Source of the DNA: Globodera rostochiensis
Lineage: Eukaryota > Nematoda > Chromadorea > Rhabditida > Heteroderidae
NCBI GenBank assembly: GCA_018350325.1
Contig: JAEVLN010000021.1
Location: 868,001 to 932,000 of the forward strand
Direction: 5' to 3'
Length of the DNA: 64,000 nt
The position numbers and the translations under genes are program-made. Shown here piece after piece: positions 38,385 through 49,432 of this stretch. A model generated the notes under the pieces. It ran no database searches. It was not told the origin of the DNA and saw only the letters and a list, made by a program, of their open reading frames with translations. Position 1 is the first letter of the stretch, and every line of letters begins with the position of its first letter.

Positions 38385-39012
38385 CGAGAGGGGAAGAGAA
38401 GCGGGGAAAGAGCGAGAAGGGAGGGGCGCGGGGGAGGGGCGAGGGGGAAAGAGAAGCGGGGAAAGAGCGAGAGGGAGGGGCGCGGGGGAGGGGCGAGGGG
38501 GAAAGAGAAGCGGAGAAAGAGCGAGAGGGAGGGGCGCGGGGGGAGGGGCGAGTGGGGAAGGAGCGAGAAGGGAGGGGCGCGTGGGAGGGGCGCGGGGGAG
38601 GTGCGCGAGGGGAAGAGAAGCGGGGAAAGAGCGAGAGGGAGGGGCGCGGGGGGAGGGGCGAGTGGGGAAGGAGCGAGAAGGGAGGGGCGCGTGGGAGGGG
38701 CGCGGGGGAGGGGCGAGGGGGAAAGAGAAGCGGGGAAAGAGCGAGAGGGAGGGGCGCGGGGGAGGGGCGAGGGGGAAAGAGAAGCGGAGAAAGAGCGAGA
38801 GGGAGGGGCGCGGGGGGAGGGGCGAGTGGGGAAGGAGCGAGAAGGGAGGGGCGCGTGGGAGGGGCGCGGGGGAGGTGCGCGAGGGGAAGAGAAGCGGGGA
38901 AAGAGCGAGAAGCGAGGGACGCGGGGGAGGGGCGCGCGGGGAAGAGGAGCGTGGAAGGAGCGAGAAGGGAGGGGCGCGCGGGAAGGGGCGCGGGGAGAGA
39001 GGAGTGGGAAAG
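38385..39012 (+). repeat. purine-rich GC minisatellite, unit 4 (longest)
   Basis: About 630 bp with a higher-order period: long sub-blocks such as GGGGCGAGGGGGAAAGAGAAG recur in order. Open frames up to 265 codons (minus, Pro/Arg/Ser) and 227 codons (plus, Arg/Gly/Glu) span it because the repeat lacks stops. Confidence 0.85.
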
Positions 39013-39026
39013 GTCCGAAAAGAGTG

Positions 39027-39130
39027 AAATAAAGCAGCAATGTTAAAGTTGTACATAAAGTTGTATGGGAAGTTGTACACAAAGTTGTATAGAAAGTTGT
39101 AAATAGGAGAGGAAAGTTGCAAGCCAATAT
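39027..39130 (+). repeat. AAGTTGTA minisatellite, end of unit 4
   Basis: AAGTTGTACATAAAGTTGTATGG-type repeats ending GTTGCAAGCCAATAT. It is the reverse complement of 39777-39911, on the other side of the unit 4/unit 5 junction. Confidence 0.75.
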
Positions 39131-39776
39131 ACGGCCTACAAAAATCCCGAAGAAACTGCTGGCCCCAGTGTTGAAAACGGCTTTGCCGTTTAACGCAGAC
39201 CCCGTAGGGGTCTGGTTCCCTATCTAAGGGAAATCTGGGGCTTGAAATGACATTTGCATGAATATCTCTGTTCGGAGTGGGCGGAGCAAAAAAACAACCT
39301 CACAAGACCCCGGGGCACTTTTGGATTCCGATCGATTGGCATTGGAAAATTTGTCCCAACCCAATGCCAAAGGTGCAAAAGTGCCAAAAAACCACATTTT
39401 TTTGGCACTTTTTTTTGACCACCCCTCACTTTTCGAGCTGTACCCGGGCGGGGAGTAGGGTAACCGGTGTTGGTGTTGGAGAAAGGGCACAACTAGACAC
39501 TCAAGGCTTTCTTTTGAGCTATCGTGCATGTCTCTACGATGAATTTGAAGATGCGTTATGGTGGAGACAAGCCCTCAAAAATTTTCGAAAAAATGGCTTC
39601 AAAAGCTTTGAATTTGCCACAACTCGGGGAGTTTTGCCGATAGCGGGATGTGGTCAGCAGATAAAATGTAGAGCTTTTCAAGAGCTTTCGAATGATGTAA
39701 AGAAAGTGGGGGGTCGCGCGGGAAGTTTTTGCGCTGCTACGCACTTTGTGTTTGAAATTTCCCTTTTTCCCTTTGA

Positions 39777-39911
39777 TATTGGCTTACAACTTTCCTCTCC
39801 TATTTACAACTTCCTATACAACTTTCTGTACAACTTTCCTCTCCTATTTACAACTTCCTATACAACTTTGCGTACAACTTCCTATACAACTTTGTGTACA
39901 ACTTTAAGTTT
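39777..39911 (-). repeat. inverted AAGTTGTA minisatellite, unit 5 left
   Basis: ATATTGGCTTACAACTTTCC... is the reverse complement of the AAGTTGTA repeats near unit 3' ends. With 48057-48192 it gives unit 5 subterminal inverted repeats about 8.3 kb apart. Confidence 0.75.
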
Positions 39912-39917
39912 AGGTTG

Positions 39918-40380
39918 AGAGTTACAGAATTGTCAAAAAAGACCATAAATACAAAAGTTCAATTTTGTGTTTTTTAAAACTTTTAAATGATAACTTTGTT
40001 CAGTTTTTTACGGGGAATTCAATAAAAAAATAATTGTTTAGATTGGTTTAAAACTGCCAGAGTCACAGAATTGTCAAAAATGACCAAAAATACAAAACTT
40101 CAAATTTGTGTTTTTTGAAATTTTAAAATTATAAATTTGTTCAGTTTTTCACGCTGAATACAACAAAAAAAAAATTATTTAGATTCGCTCAAAACTGACG
40201 GAGTTGCAGAAGTGTCAAAAATGACCAAAAATACAAAACTTCAAATTTGTGTTTTTTGAAATTTTAAAATTATAAATTTGTTCAGTTTTTCACGCTGAAT
40301 ACAACAAAAAAAAAATTATTTAGATTCGCTCAAAACTGACGGAGTTACAGAAATGTCAAAAATGACCAAAAAAACAAAAC
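39918..40380 (+). repeat. ~120-bp tandem repeat upstream of copy 2
   Basis: Three to four units, each containing AGAATTGTCAAAAATGACC, AATACAAAACTTCAA, TTTGTTCAGTTTTT and ATAATTGTTTAGATTGG-like segments. Matches 48972-49432 in unit 6 and is absent from unit 1. Confidence 0.7.
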
Positions 40381-40862
40381 TTCAAAACACGCGTGCGCGT
40401 TCAGCTGGCATTTCCCTTCTTGTCACGCGTGCGCTACCAAACAAAAGGGAATTGTCATCATTTTTTCCTTTCTCTCTTTTACTCTCTCAAACTAACGTTG
40501 TCTCTCGCCGCTATTTAGAACATCGGCGCATACTCACAGATTCTCTTTCTCTGATTCACTTAAAGTGTCTTTTTCACTTTTTGACAAATGTATAACTGTC
40601 TACCAAGACTCTCTCAAATGTCGTTGTCTCTCGCCGCCCGTCCTTCTTTTTGTTCTAGAAGGAAAAGTGAGTCACTCTTCTTTTTCTTCCAGAAGGAAAC
40701 GTGAGTCAGTCGCGCCATTTCGTCATCATTTTCGTCCTTCCGTAAACATTGCCACAATATTTGATACTGCAACCTTTGTTTACCATTTAACCTTCAACTC
40801 CGCCAACCATACCTTAATTGTCGTTCTTTTTTTAAGCTTGTAATTTCTTTAATCTTAATAAA
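40381..40862 (+). promoter_or_regulatory. leader/putative promoter of copy 2
   Basis: GC-richer leader between the tandem repeats and the ATG. CACGCGTGCGC occurs twice, at 40388-40398 and 40424-40434, followed by CT-rich tracts and repeated TCTCTCGCCGC. Conserved in unit 6 (about 49437-49924). A promoter role is inferred from position only; I see no clear TATA box. Confidence 0.4.
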
Positions 40863-43800
40863 ATGGTTACAAAAGAACGGAAGCAAAGAGAAATCAGAAG
40901 AGCGCAGTATCAGAAATGTCGCAAGCAAAGTAACGCTTTACTGACAACTGAAGGGAGGCCGTCTACACATGCTATCCACCAGCCAAGCACGGAGACAGGT
41001 TTTCCCTTTTGTTTACATTTAATTGTCAAAAAAATATGGCAACGTTCAAGCTTTTGCTGCTCCTGCCATGAAAAAACCACGTTGTAACAATAACGTGCGG
41101 ACTGATCGTTGCAATGAGAACACCGTGGGTACGCTTCTTTTTCACGCAGGAACTTCAAGACAGAATGATGATTGCGGCGACGTTGTAGAGTCTGATGTTA
41201 CGTTCGCAGGTTTTTTGAAGCTTTTTGTTTTTATTTTCTCATCTGAAACGCTATCGTTAGGTGTTGACCAATGCGCAAGACGCTCGATTTGTGGTGATAA
41301 TGACAGTGGGGACGAATCAATCTTTGAAGCGTTGTCTGTTGCTTCTGTAGGAGGTTAGGATATTATACATGAATTTTTAATCATTTAATGATAGAAAGTG
41401 CTTGCCTGGAGCCTAGCGAGAGCCGTGCTACCAAGAGATTTGCAAGAAACGCATCTATTACGAGTGGGGACGTCACATTGGCCGCTAGAAGTGCTAGGCG
41501 CATGAAGGTTTTTATTGTCCCTTATCTTTCAAACAAATGCTTCATAGTTAAACGAAAAACAAGTCAAACAAATCGAAGACCGGATGCACACAGTTATCCG
41601 GGATTACATCAATCGACCGTGGCCGAAAATAAAAGCCAACAAAAGGCAACACAGGCGAAGCTCATCAAGTTGTTTATTACATGTTAGTTTGGTTAATCAA
41701 ATCCATGTTACAGCCCATAATAATCTGGCCCGTTGTGGGGACGCTTGTGACTGTACCTCTTACGCACAATGCCAACAGAACGCTGCTGCCTTTATAGCCG
41801 CTAAAAAATACGCAAAGGATTACCAGCCGGCCACTGAGGCTCCGCCTATATTCAACCAATCTGCATACCATGCGAAGAGGGGCCGTCCTACTCCACGTTG
41901 CCACCAAAACAAAGACCTAAAATGCGCATCAAAATCAGCAGGCCACCGGGTTTTTTAATTTAGTCACATGTCATACTATTTTTTAAACAAAAGGTCGACT
42001 ACTATGACAGTGGCCAATTTGGGGAAGCCGTCTGCGAGCATTGCGGAGCGCTTATGTTAAAGGGAGAGAATGAGAAGATCAAGGGGGGCCGCCTTTCACA
42101 ATGCTGTGCCGGTGGGGACGTGCACACCCAGCAAATGAAGGCTGAGTTCGATGAGCTCCAAAACCCGCCTGCGGAATACAGCAAGGGATTGATCAATTCC
42201 AACGATCAGAAGACGCGGGAGGCGTTTTTGGACAACACTATGCCCTTCAACAACACATTTGCTTTCGCATCTGTGCATGGCGAAAAGGCTCCAGAAGACC
42301 AAATGGGGGGCCGCTTGGACACATGCAAATACAACGGTACTTGTATAAACCAGCGACATTCATAATTTAATCATTTCAGGAGAATTCTCCTTCCAGTTCA
42401 GCGACCTTATTGCTCCGGGGGGCCGTCGACCAACGTTTGCTCAGGTGTACACACTGACACCAGAAGCAGCAATGAATATCAGGGACGAAAACTTGACTAA
42501 TGCCCTATCCGCCCCTGTCAAAGCCGAAATTGTCCGCAAGCTCGAGGAGTTGATGCGCGCAAACCCTTTCGGAAGAACTTTTGAAACTGCGGGGGCGAAA
42601 ATTGAAGCGGCAAAGTCAGCAACTGGAGAGCTTCCGCGGTTTCAGGTAAAACACGCAAAATAGTTGAAATAACAATCACATATTAATGATTCCTATAATG
42701 TTATGTTTACAGATAGCTCTTCTCACCGACAGAGACCTCAAAACAGACGCACTCAAAAATCGTGGGGACGTTACCATAATCGAGAGAGCCGACGCGCCTA
42801 CTGCTAAGCAGGTTGCCGTCATCTGGGTCCAGGAAGATGGCTTGGCACCGGAGATAAGCGGTACAAAGTCTAATTTAACGCGTTTAAGCATTTATGGTTT
42901 AAGCTTTCTGGGTGTGCGATAAGGCAGGCAAGATGCGAGAGCTGAAGAGCGGCATGCCGCAATTAGACCCTTGCTGCTTCCCTCTACTTCATCCGCGCGG
43001 AACGCCTGGCTGGCGATGGTTCATCAAGAAGCGGGGGCGAATGGTAAATTTATTTACTCCAACTGTTCACACCGCCAATAAACAGCTAACTCGGGAGGAG
43101 CGAGAGGAGGTCCAAATGCAAGATGCACTCGACAATTCCATGGCAGAAGAAGTTGCTGAACCAATGCCAAATGAGCCTGATGCGGGGGCGTCTGACCATC
43201 GAGAAGACGACGAAATGCCAGAAGAAGCTTTGGAGCTTGACGAAGAAGTTCCCGAGGAGGAAGAGAATACTGCAGGCCGTGAGGCAGACGCTGTAATGGA
43301 ACCGGAAATAGATGGAAGCACCAAAAAGTCAAATATCTCGGAACGCCAATTTTACCGTTACCGAATGGCTCTTCGTGGGGACGACAAAAACGCCTTCCAT
43401 TGGCTGTGGTTTGCCAGACGTTTAGCCGAATACTTCACCATTTCTGTGCTCAACCGAATCGAACGGAATGAGATGGACCATCTGAAAGCAATCCAAACCA
43501 AGAAAAACTATCGACAACTACTCGCCCGTGACTACATCGCAGCAATGGAGAAGGGCCTTCAGAAGTTGGGACGAAACGCCAAGTTGGGTCGTGTCTTCTT
43601 GATGCCTCAGACTTTTGCGGGGTCGCGGCAATATTACCAAGGGAAATACGCGGATTTAATGACGATGGTTCGGCATTTGGGGGCTCCGACATGGTAGTTT
43701 TTGACGAGTTAACAGACTACAATTCATCTCTCTCAAAGGTTCGTCACCTTTACTGGCAACCCCAAATGGCCAGAAATAGCTGAAGCGTTGCGGGGGCGGC

Positions 43801-46800
43801 AAAACTATGCACATCGGCCGGACATTGTCTGTCGCATTTTCATGGACAAAGCAACTGAATTCATAAAGGACTTGACGGAGCGGCACGTATTGGGCAAAGT
43901 GGCCGGGTGGTGCTACAGTGTGGAGCACCAAAAAAGAGGTATTTAAAATTTTTGTTTTATGACAATGATTACTATTGTGCTATAAATTTGCATACTCAAG
44001 GAATGCCGCACATCCACATGCTTCTCATTCTTGACAAGGGGGGCCGCATCGTATCACCGGAGCAAGTTGACGAATACGTCAGCGCGCGCATCCCGCCATT
44101 GCCACCGATTGATGACCACTCCCCAGAGGCCAAACAACAGAGACGTTTGTGGCATTATGTGACCACAATGATGCTGCACGACTGCAACGCTGCATGTCTT
44201 GAGGGGTCGAATTGCCGTAAGCACTTCCCAAAGCCGTACTCGGACAGGACAGAATTATCAGGTCCAAAAAGTAAAGAGATATCGCGTGTAATAAATTGTA
44301 TAGAAGTGCGCTACACAAACTATGTCCGTTTACCACCCGAGGACTCCGATCAATGGGTTGCACCAACGTGTGGGGACGCTCGCGTGCCGTCAGGCGAAGA
44401 TCACCTGCCCGCAGATGATCCAGAAAGGGACTGGGCCGAAGTCCGATACCAACGGATACCACACAAAGGACGCAATCCTCAGCGACAACACGTAATTTTC
44501 GTTAGTCACCCATCTTCTTAACTTTCTTTTCTTTTATATAGGAAGAATGTGGGCGTACATTTTACAAGCAAAGAAAGGGGGGCCGTAGTGCATTGCTTCT
44601 TGACGACAGCCGTGTGATCCCCTACAACAGTTTTTTGTTGCTGAAGTATGGGACGCACATCAACATTGAATATGTATTCGGGCAAAAGGCCTGCAAATAC
44701 ATATTCAAGTATTTGCTAAAAGGTAAGGTTTTCTGGGCCATCATAAGAAAAATTCTAAAAATATTTAGGCTTTGAAAAGGCCTACGTCCAAGTGACCCAG
44801 CCTAGGAAGAGTGCACGACGACAGGGTGGGGACGCAACCGAAGATGTCTACGACTATGACGAGATCGCCGCCACCTTCAAAGTGCGCTATATGACGGCCA
44901 TGGAGGCGTATCTACGCCTACATTCGTATAAAATTGTGGGGACGTCACACCAAGTCTACACGCTGAGTGTCCACGATGAAGGTGGCCATACAATAGTTGT
45001 CGAAGAGGGTCAAGAAGAAGAAGGACACTGGAAAGTTGACGCAAATACACGTCTGACTGCTTTCTTCAAACTGTGTGGGGACGATCCTACCGCGGCACTG
45101 CTGACGTATGACCGTGTGCCGTATCAATATTCGTAAGCATTTATTTTCCAATATTGAATAAGCTATACATTTAAGGTGGAATTATAAGGCACGGGAATGG
45201 AAAAAGCGGGGGCGCCCACTTTCTGAAGACATCGAGAAAGCTCGAATGTTTGTGCGAGTCTACACCGTATCCCCAAGAAAGCACGAACTTTTTGCCATAA
45301 GGTGTCTGTGTTTACAAATAAAAAATATGATAATTTTTAAGGCTTCTTTTGCTCCATCGCCCTGGCCCAAAAAGTTTCGAAGATCTGCGAACTATTGACG
45401 GGGTCGTGTTTTCAACTTTCGCGGGGGCGGCACAACATCTTGGCCTTCTCGAAAGCGACGTCATCTTTCGTCGTTCAATGCGGGAGGCGTGCGCCGAGAA
45501 GTCTAACTTCAAACAGCTACAGCACTACTTTGCAATGCTGCTGTGCCACGCCCGGCCCGCAGAACCTCAGGAACTCTTTGATGAGTTTCTGGACGAAATG
45601 AACCCGCCATTTGCGGCAAACAACCCGGCAATCAGGCCGAAGTCTGTCTCTTTCCGGGGGGCCGAAGTCATGCGCAATTTGGAATACTTTTTCAACTGCA
45701 TGGGTACCACCAGTGGGTAAGAAATTAGCTCAATTACACATTAAAAGACTTCTTTTTAAGGGACGTTGGGCTGAGCGGATTACCAAATGACTACAATTTT
45801 GAAAGGCAAGCGGGGGCGCTTCAACAAGCCACTTTGCTGGATGAGTTTTACGGCGATCAGCAAGGGCGTGCTAAATCGCCACAGCAAATTGCAATTGAGA
45901 TGATTGGGCTGCTTAACAAGGACCAACGTAATGCCTTCAACGACATTTCAAGTGCTATTCGAAGTGCGGACGGCCAACGACTTTTCTTCCTAGAAGGATC
46001 TGGAGGCTGCGGTAGGCTTCAACTGCCGTATAATCAATCACCCACCAATATATTGCAGGCAAAACATTCTTTTACAACACACTGATCAAGTGGTGTCTTG
46101 CCGGCAAGCCGACCTTCAATTCGACTACCAACCAAGAGCGGGGGCGTGAAAACGTTGTTTTATATGCACATAAACTCAGTCTATATTATTCCCTTGCAGC
46201 CGCTATGCACATCGTCAGTGATCGCCGCAGCTAGCACAGGAATTGCGGCGCTTTTACTGATCGGGGGCGGCACCGCACATAGGCAATTCAGCGTTCCAAA
46301 TGACGTTACAGACGACACAGCACCAACGATCAGCTTTGAATGCTCTAAAGCAGAACAACTACGGGGGGCCGACCTCATCATCATTGACGTATGCAACTTA
46401 ACAAGAATACAAATAGCATCTTCAACATTTAATTTTAGGAAATTAGTATGCTGAGCAGCCGTGTGTTAAAGTACATCGACCGGCTATTGCGCGACGTTTG
46501 CGCCGTCAACGACAAACCTTTTGGAGGCAAAGTGGTAGTCTGCGGGGGCGATTGGAAGCAACTGACGCCTGTTGTCGAACACGGCACGCGTGAAGACCAA
46601 GTGGCCGAAAGCATCAAAACTCTGCCACTTTTTAAAACGTTCCAAAAAATAAGGCACAGTTAAAGTTGTGCAGTCTTAAATTGAATCCCCTGTTTATAGC
46701 CTGACTATCAACATGCGCACGGCGCCAGGCGAGCAAGCCCTTCGGGACTGGCTTCACAACATTGGAAATGGCTTGCATCAAGTGGGGACGGACATTGGAA

Positions 46801-47796
46801 GCAGGCAGCCAAACTTGCTGCGCATTCCTCCGCAAAATGTGGCCCACCAATTGGACGACGTGATCAACTTCTGCTTCCCAGAAGCTCTGTTCTCGGAACC
46901 ATTGAGCAACGCAGACGCAATCGCCAGCAACGCTGTTCTGTGCCCAACCAACAACGATGTTCAACACATCAACGACTTGGCTCTGGATCGGATGAGTGGG
47001 GACGCAAAAGAATACCTGTCCATCGATGAACCACTTGAACCAAGCGACGAATTCAACACATTCCGGGCGGATTTCAACATGGAGGCGGTCCATAGCGAGA
47101 TGCCATCCGGAATGCCACCGCACAAATTGATACTTAAGGTCTAACTTGTATAGAAAGATTTTAGATAAGGGCACATTTTTTAGGTGGGGACGCCGGTGAT
47201 GTTGATTCGCAACTTGGACGTGTCCCAAGGGTTGTGTAACGGCACAAGGCTTCAAGTGATGCGGGGGGCCGACGACAATTTGTTCTGCCGAATTTTGACT
47301 GGACCGCGCGCGGATGCTAAGCAAACCATCGTCATTCCACGCGTCAAATTCGAATACGGCAACAACCGAAACCACCGGGGGCTCCGTTTCCGCCGTCTGC
47401 AGTTTCCCGTGCGACTCTGCTTTGCCATGACGGTGAACAAGGTGCACAAAACAGTAGATTTTGAAATTTAAAAAGAGTACACTTTAGGCACAGGGCCAGA
47501 CACTCCAACGGATGGCCCTCGTGTTACGTGGGAAGCAATGCTTCGCGCATGGGCAAGTCTATGTTGCCATGTCCCGCGTGACACGGATGGACGCAATCCG
47601 TGTCTATGCTCCATCGTGTCAGAGTGGGGACGACACCCGCATTGCCAATGTTGTCTACCACGAGCTACTCGACGACATCAACGTTCCACCACGACCACAA
47701 CATTCGGAATTGGCTGTACCCGTACATGATCAAGGAGTGGGGACGTTTAATGGTGACGATGATATGGAAAGCTTGGACGAAGAATATTTTGATTAA
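40863..47796 (+). CDS. Helitron Rep/helicase, copy 2 (24 introns, apparently intact)
   Basis: Best-preserved gene of the window. 25 exons; removing 24 introns (40-67 nt) leaves 5814 nt, exactly 1937 codons plus stop. Residue landmarks: basic start MVTKERKQREIRR; Cys-rich CGDACDCTSYAQC near 214; CEHCGAL...CCAGGDVH near 298-330; Helitron-type Rep N-domain about 665-870 with HUH at 858-860 (44009-44017); paired tyrosines 1057 and 1061 in KYIFKY (44698-44712); Walker A GGCGKTF near 1437, its codon split by intron 46012-46058; Walker B DLIIID|E near 1531 (intron 46389-46438); then GGDWKQLTPV, NMRTAPGE, GTPVMLIRNLD and VNK|AQGQT with VYVAMSRVTR. Intron 22 (46654-46699) has a GC donor. Intron 2 (41210-41260) is 51 nt and open, so may be retained. 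Related to copy 1 and nearly identical in tracts to copy 3. Confidence 0.9.
41306..47745 (+). other. sense-strand GN-GGGG-N'CG motif series
   Basis: 33 exact 9-mers in the copy-2 exons with N and N' complementary. GTGGGGACG (15) starts at 41306, 41464, 41735, 42112, 42762, 43375, 44370, 44826, 44936, 45075, 46782, 46996, 47184, 47624, 47737. GCGGGGGCG (9) starts at 42589, 43031, 43182, 43790, 45206, 45421, 45810, 46138, 46542. GGGGGGCCG (8) starts at 42083, 42305, 42417, 44038, 44577, 45656, 46363, 47263. GAGGGGTCG (1) starts at 44201. None lies in an intron and I saw none on the opposite strand. Near-misses: 41876, 43616, 46261. Confidence 0.85.
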
Positions 47797-48056
47797 AAGA
47801 TATGTTGTATAATTTTTGCTTTTGAGTTCATTTAATTTAATGATTATTATTGTATTTGTTTTAATTTAATTTGTGTTGCTTTAATTTATTGTTAAATAAT
47901 AATGAAATAATATCATGATGAGGGAAACAATTTAAAAAAGACGATAACTTGACCGTTTGAGTTTACTTTACTTAAAGAGAAGAGCATCAATTCCATTCGA
48001 TCGGAAATCAAAAGTCCGCAGGGGGATTGTGAAAACATTTTTTCGCTCCGCCTACT
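47797..48056 (+). other. 3' region of copy 2 with inverted 5'-body fragment
   Basis: AT-rich 3' UTR shared with copy 3 up to about 47882, then unrelated sequence. At 47992-48058 lies a reverse-complement fragment of the shared 5' body (compare 37149-37210: GGCGGAGCGAAAAAA...GACTTTTGGATTCCGATCG). This indicates rearrangement at the unit's 3' end. Confidence 0.6.
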
Positions 48057-48192
48057 CCAAAGTTGTACATAAAGTTGTATGGGAAGTTGTACACAAAGTT
48101 GTATAGGAAGTTGTAAATAGGAGAGGAAAGTTGTACTTAAAGTTGTATAGAAAGTTGTAAATAGGAGAGGAAAGTTGTAAGCCAATATGTGA
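48057..48192 (+). repeat. AAGTTGTA minisatellite, end of unit 5
   Basis: Direct-orientation repeats ending GTTGTAAGCCAATAT, just before the terminal palindromes at 48234-48273. Inverted relative to 48836-48966 and 39777-39911. Confidence 0.75.
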
Positions 48193-48835
48193 CCAGCAAA
48201 AACCCCCGAAGAAACTGCTGGCACCGGTGTTGAAAACGGCTTTGCCGTTTAACGCAGACCCCGTAGGGGTCTGGTTCCCTATCTAAGGGAAATCTGGGGC
48301 TTGAAATGACATTTGCATGAATAACTTTTGAGGGAGTGGGCGGAGCGAAAAAACAACCTCACAAGACCCCGGGGCACTTTTGGATTCCGATCGAATGGCA
48401 TTGAATGATTTGTGCCAACACAATGCCAAAGGTGCAAAAGTGCCAAAAAGTCACCTTTTTTTGGCACTTTTTTTTGACCACCCCTCACTTTTCGAGCTGT
48501 ACCCGGGCGGGGAGTAGGGTAACCGGTGTTGGTGTTGGAGAAAGGGCACAACTAGACACTCAGGGCTTTCTTTTGAGCTATAGTGCATGTCTGTACGATG
48601 AATTTGAAGATGCGTTATGGCGGTTACAAGCGCTCAAAAATTTTCGAAAAAATGGCTTCAAAAGCTTTGAATTTGCCGCAACTCGAGGAGTTTTGCCGAT
48701 AGCGGGATGTGGTCAGCAGATAAAATGTAGAGCTTTTCAAGAGCTTTCGATTGATGTAAAGAAAGTGGGGGGTCGCGCGGGAAGTTTTTGCGCTGCTGCG
48801 CACTTTGTGTTTGCAATTGTCCTTTTTCCCTTTGA

Positions 48836-48966
48836 TATTGGCTTACAACTTTCCTCTCCTATTTACAGCTTCCTATACAACTTTATGTACAACTTTTCTC
48901 TCCTATTTACAACTTCCTATACAACTTTGCGTACAACTTCCTATACAACATTATGTACAACTTTAA
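48836..48966 (-). repeat. inverted AAGTTGTA minisatellite, unit 6 left
   Basis: Same structure as 39777-39911, starting ATATTGGCTTACAACTTTCC. Confidence 0.75.
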
Positions 48967-48971
48967 GTTTA

Positions 48972-49432
48972 GCTTGGTTTTAAAACTGCCAGAGTTACAA
49001 AATTGTCAAAAAAGACCAAAAGTACAAAACTTCAATTTTGTGTTTTTAAAACTTTAAATGCTATATTTGTTTAGTTTTAATGGCGAATTCAATAAAAAAA
49101 TAATTGTTTAGGTTTACAGAATTGTCAAAAATGACCAAAAATACAAAACTTCAAATTTGTGTTTTTTGAAACTTTTAAATGCTAAATTTGTTTAGTTTTT
49201 TACGGCGAATTCAATAAAAAAATTGTTTAGATTGGTTTAAAACTGCCAGAGTAACAGAATTGTCAAAAAAGACCAAAAATACAAAACTTCAATTTTGTGT
49301 TTTTTGAAAATTTAAAACGATAAATTTGTTCAGTTTTTTACGCTGAATACCACAAAAAAAAAATTATTTAGATTGGCTCAGAACTGACTGAGTTGCAGAA
49401 GTGTCAAAAATGACCAAAAATACAAAACTTCA
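48972..49432 (+). repeat. ~120-bp tandem repeat upstream of copy 3
   Basis: Counterpart of 39918-40380 with small indels between units; the GTCAAAAA(A/T)GACCAAAA segments are conserved. Confidence 0.7.

Larger units (their letters stand above)
37092..39216 (+). mobile_element. Helitron-like unit 4 (non-autonomous)
   Basis: 2125 bp with the same order as unit 3: 5' body 37092-37650, tRNA-like block 37651-37736, AT block 37745-38365, expanded purine minisatellite 38385-39012, AAGTTGTA repeat 39027-39130, terminal palindromes. Very similar to unit 3; the size difference is mostly minisatellite length. Confidence 0.7.
39217..48275 (+). mobile_element. Helitron-like unit 5 (autonomous)
   Basis: 9059 bp. 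TCCCTATCTAAG start and 5' body (39217-39770), inverted AAGTTGTA repeats (39777-39911), ~120-bp tandem repeats (39918-40380), leader (40381-40862), Rep/helicase gene (40863-47796), 3' UTR, inverted 5'-body fragment (47992-48058), direct AAGTTGTA repeats (48057-48192), terminal palindromes. Tandem with unit 6, which has the same layout. Confidence 0.78.

Noticed and set aside
38325..39122. Long open frames (265, 253 and 227 codons) rich in Pro/Arg/Ser or Gly/Arg/Glu
   Set aside because: They lie on the purine minisatellite, are open in several frames on both strands and change with repeat number; composition artefact.
46632..47447. 271-codon minus-strand frame
   Set aside because: Antisense shadow of helicase exons with established motifs on the + strand; it also crosses introns.
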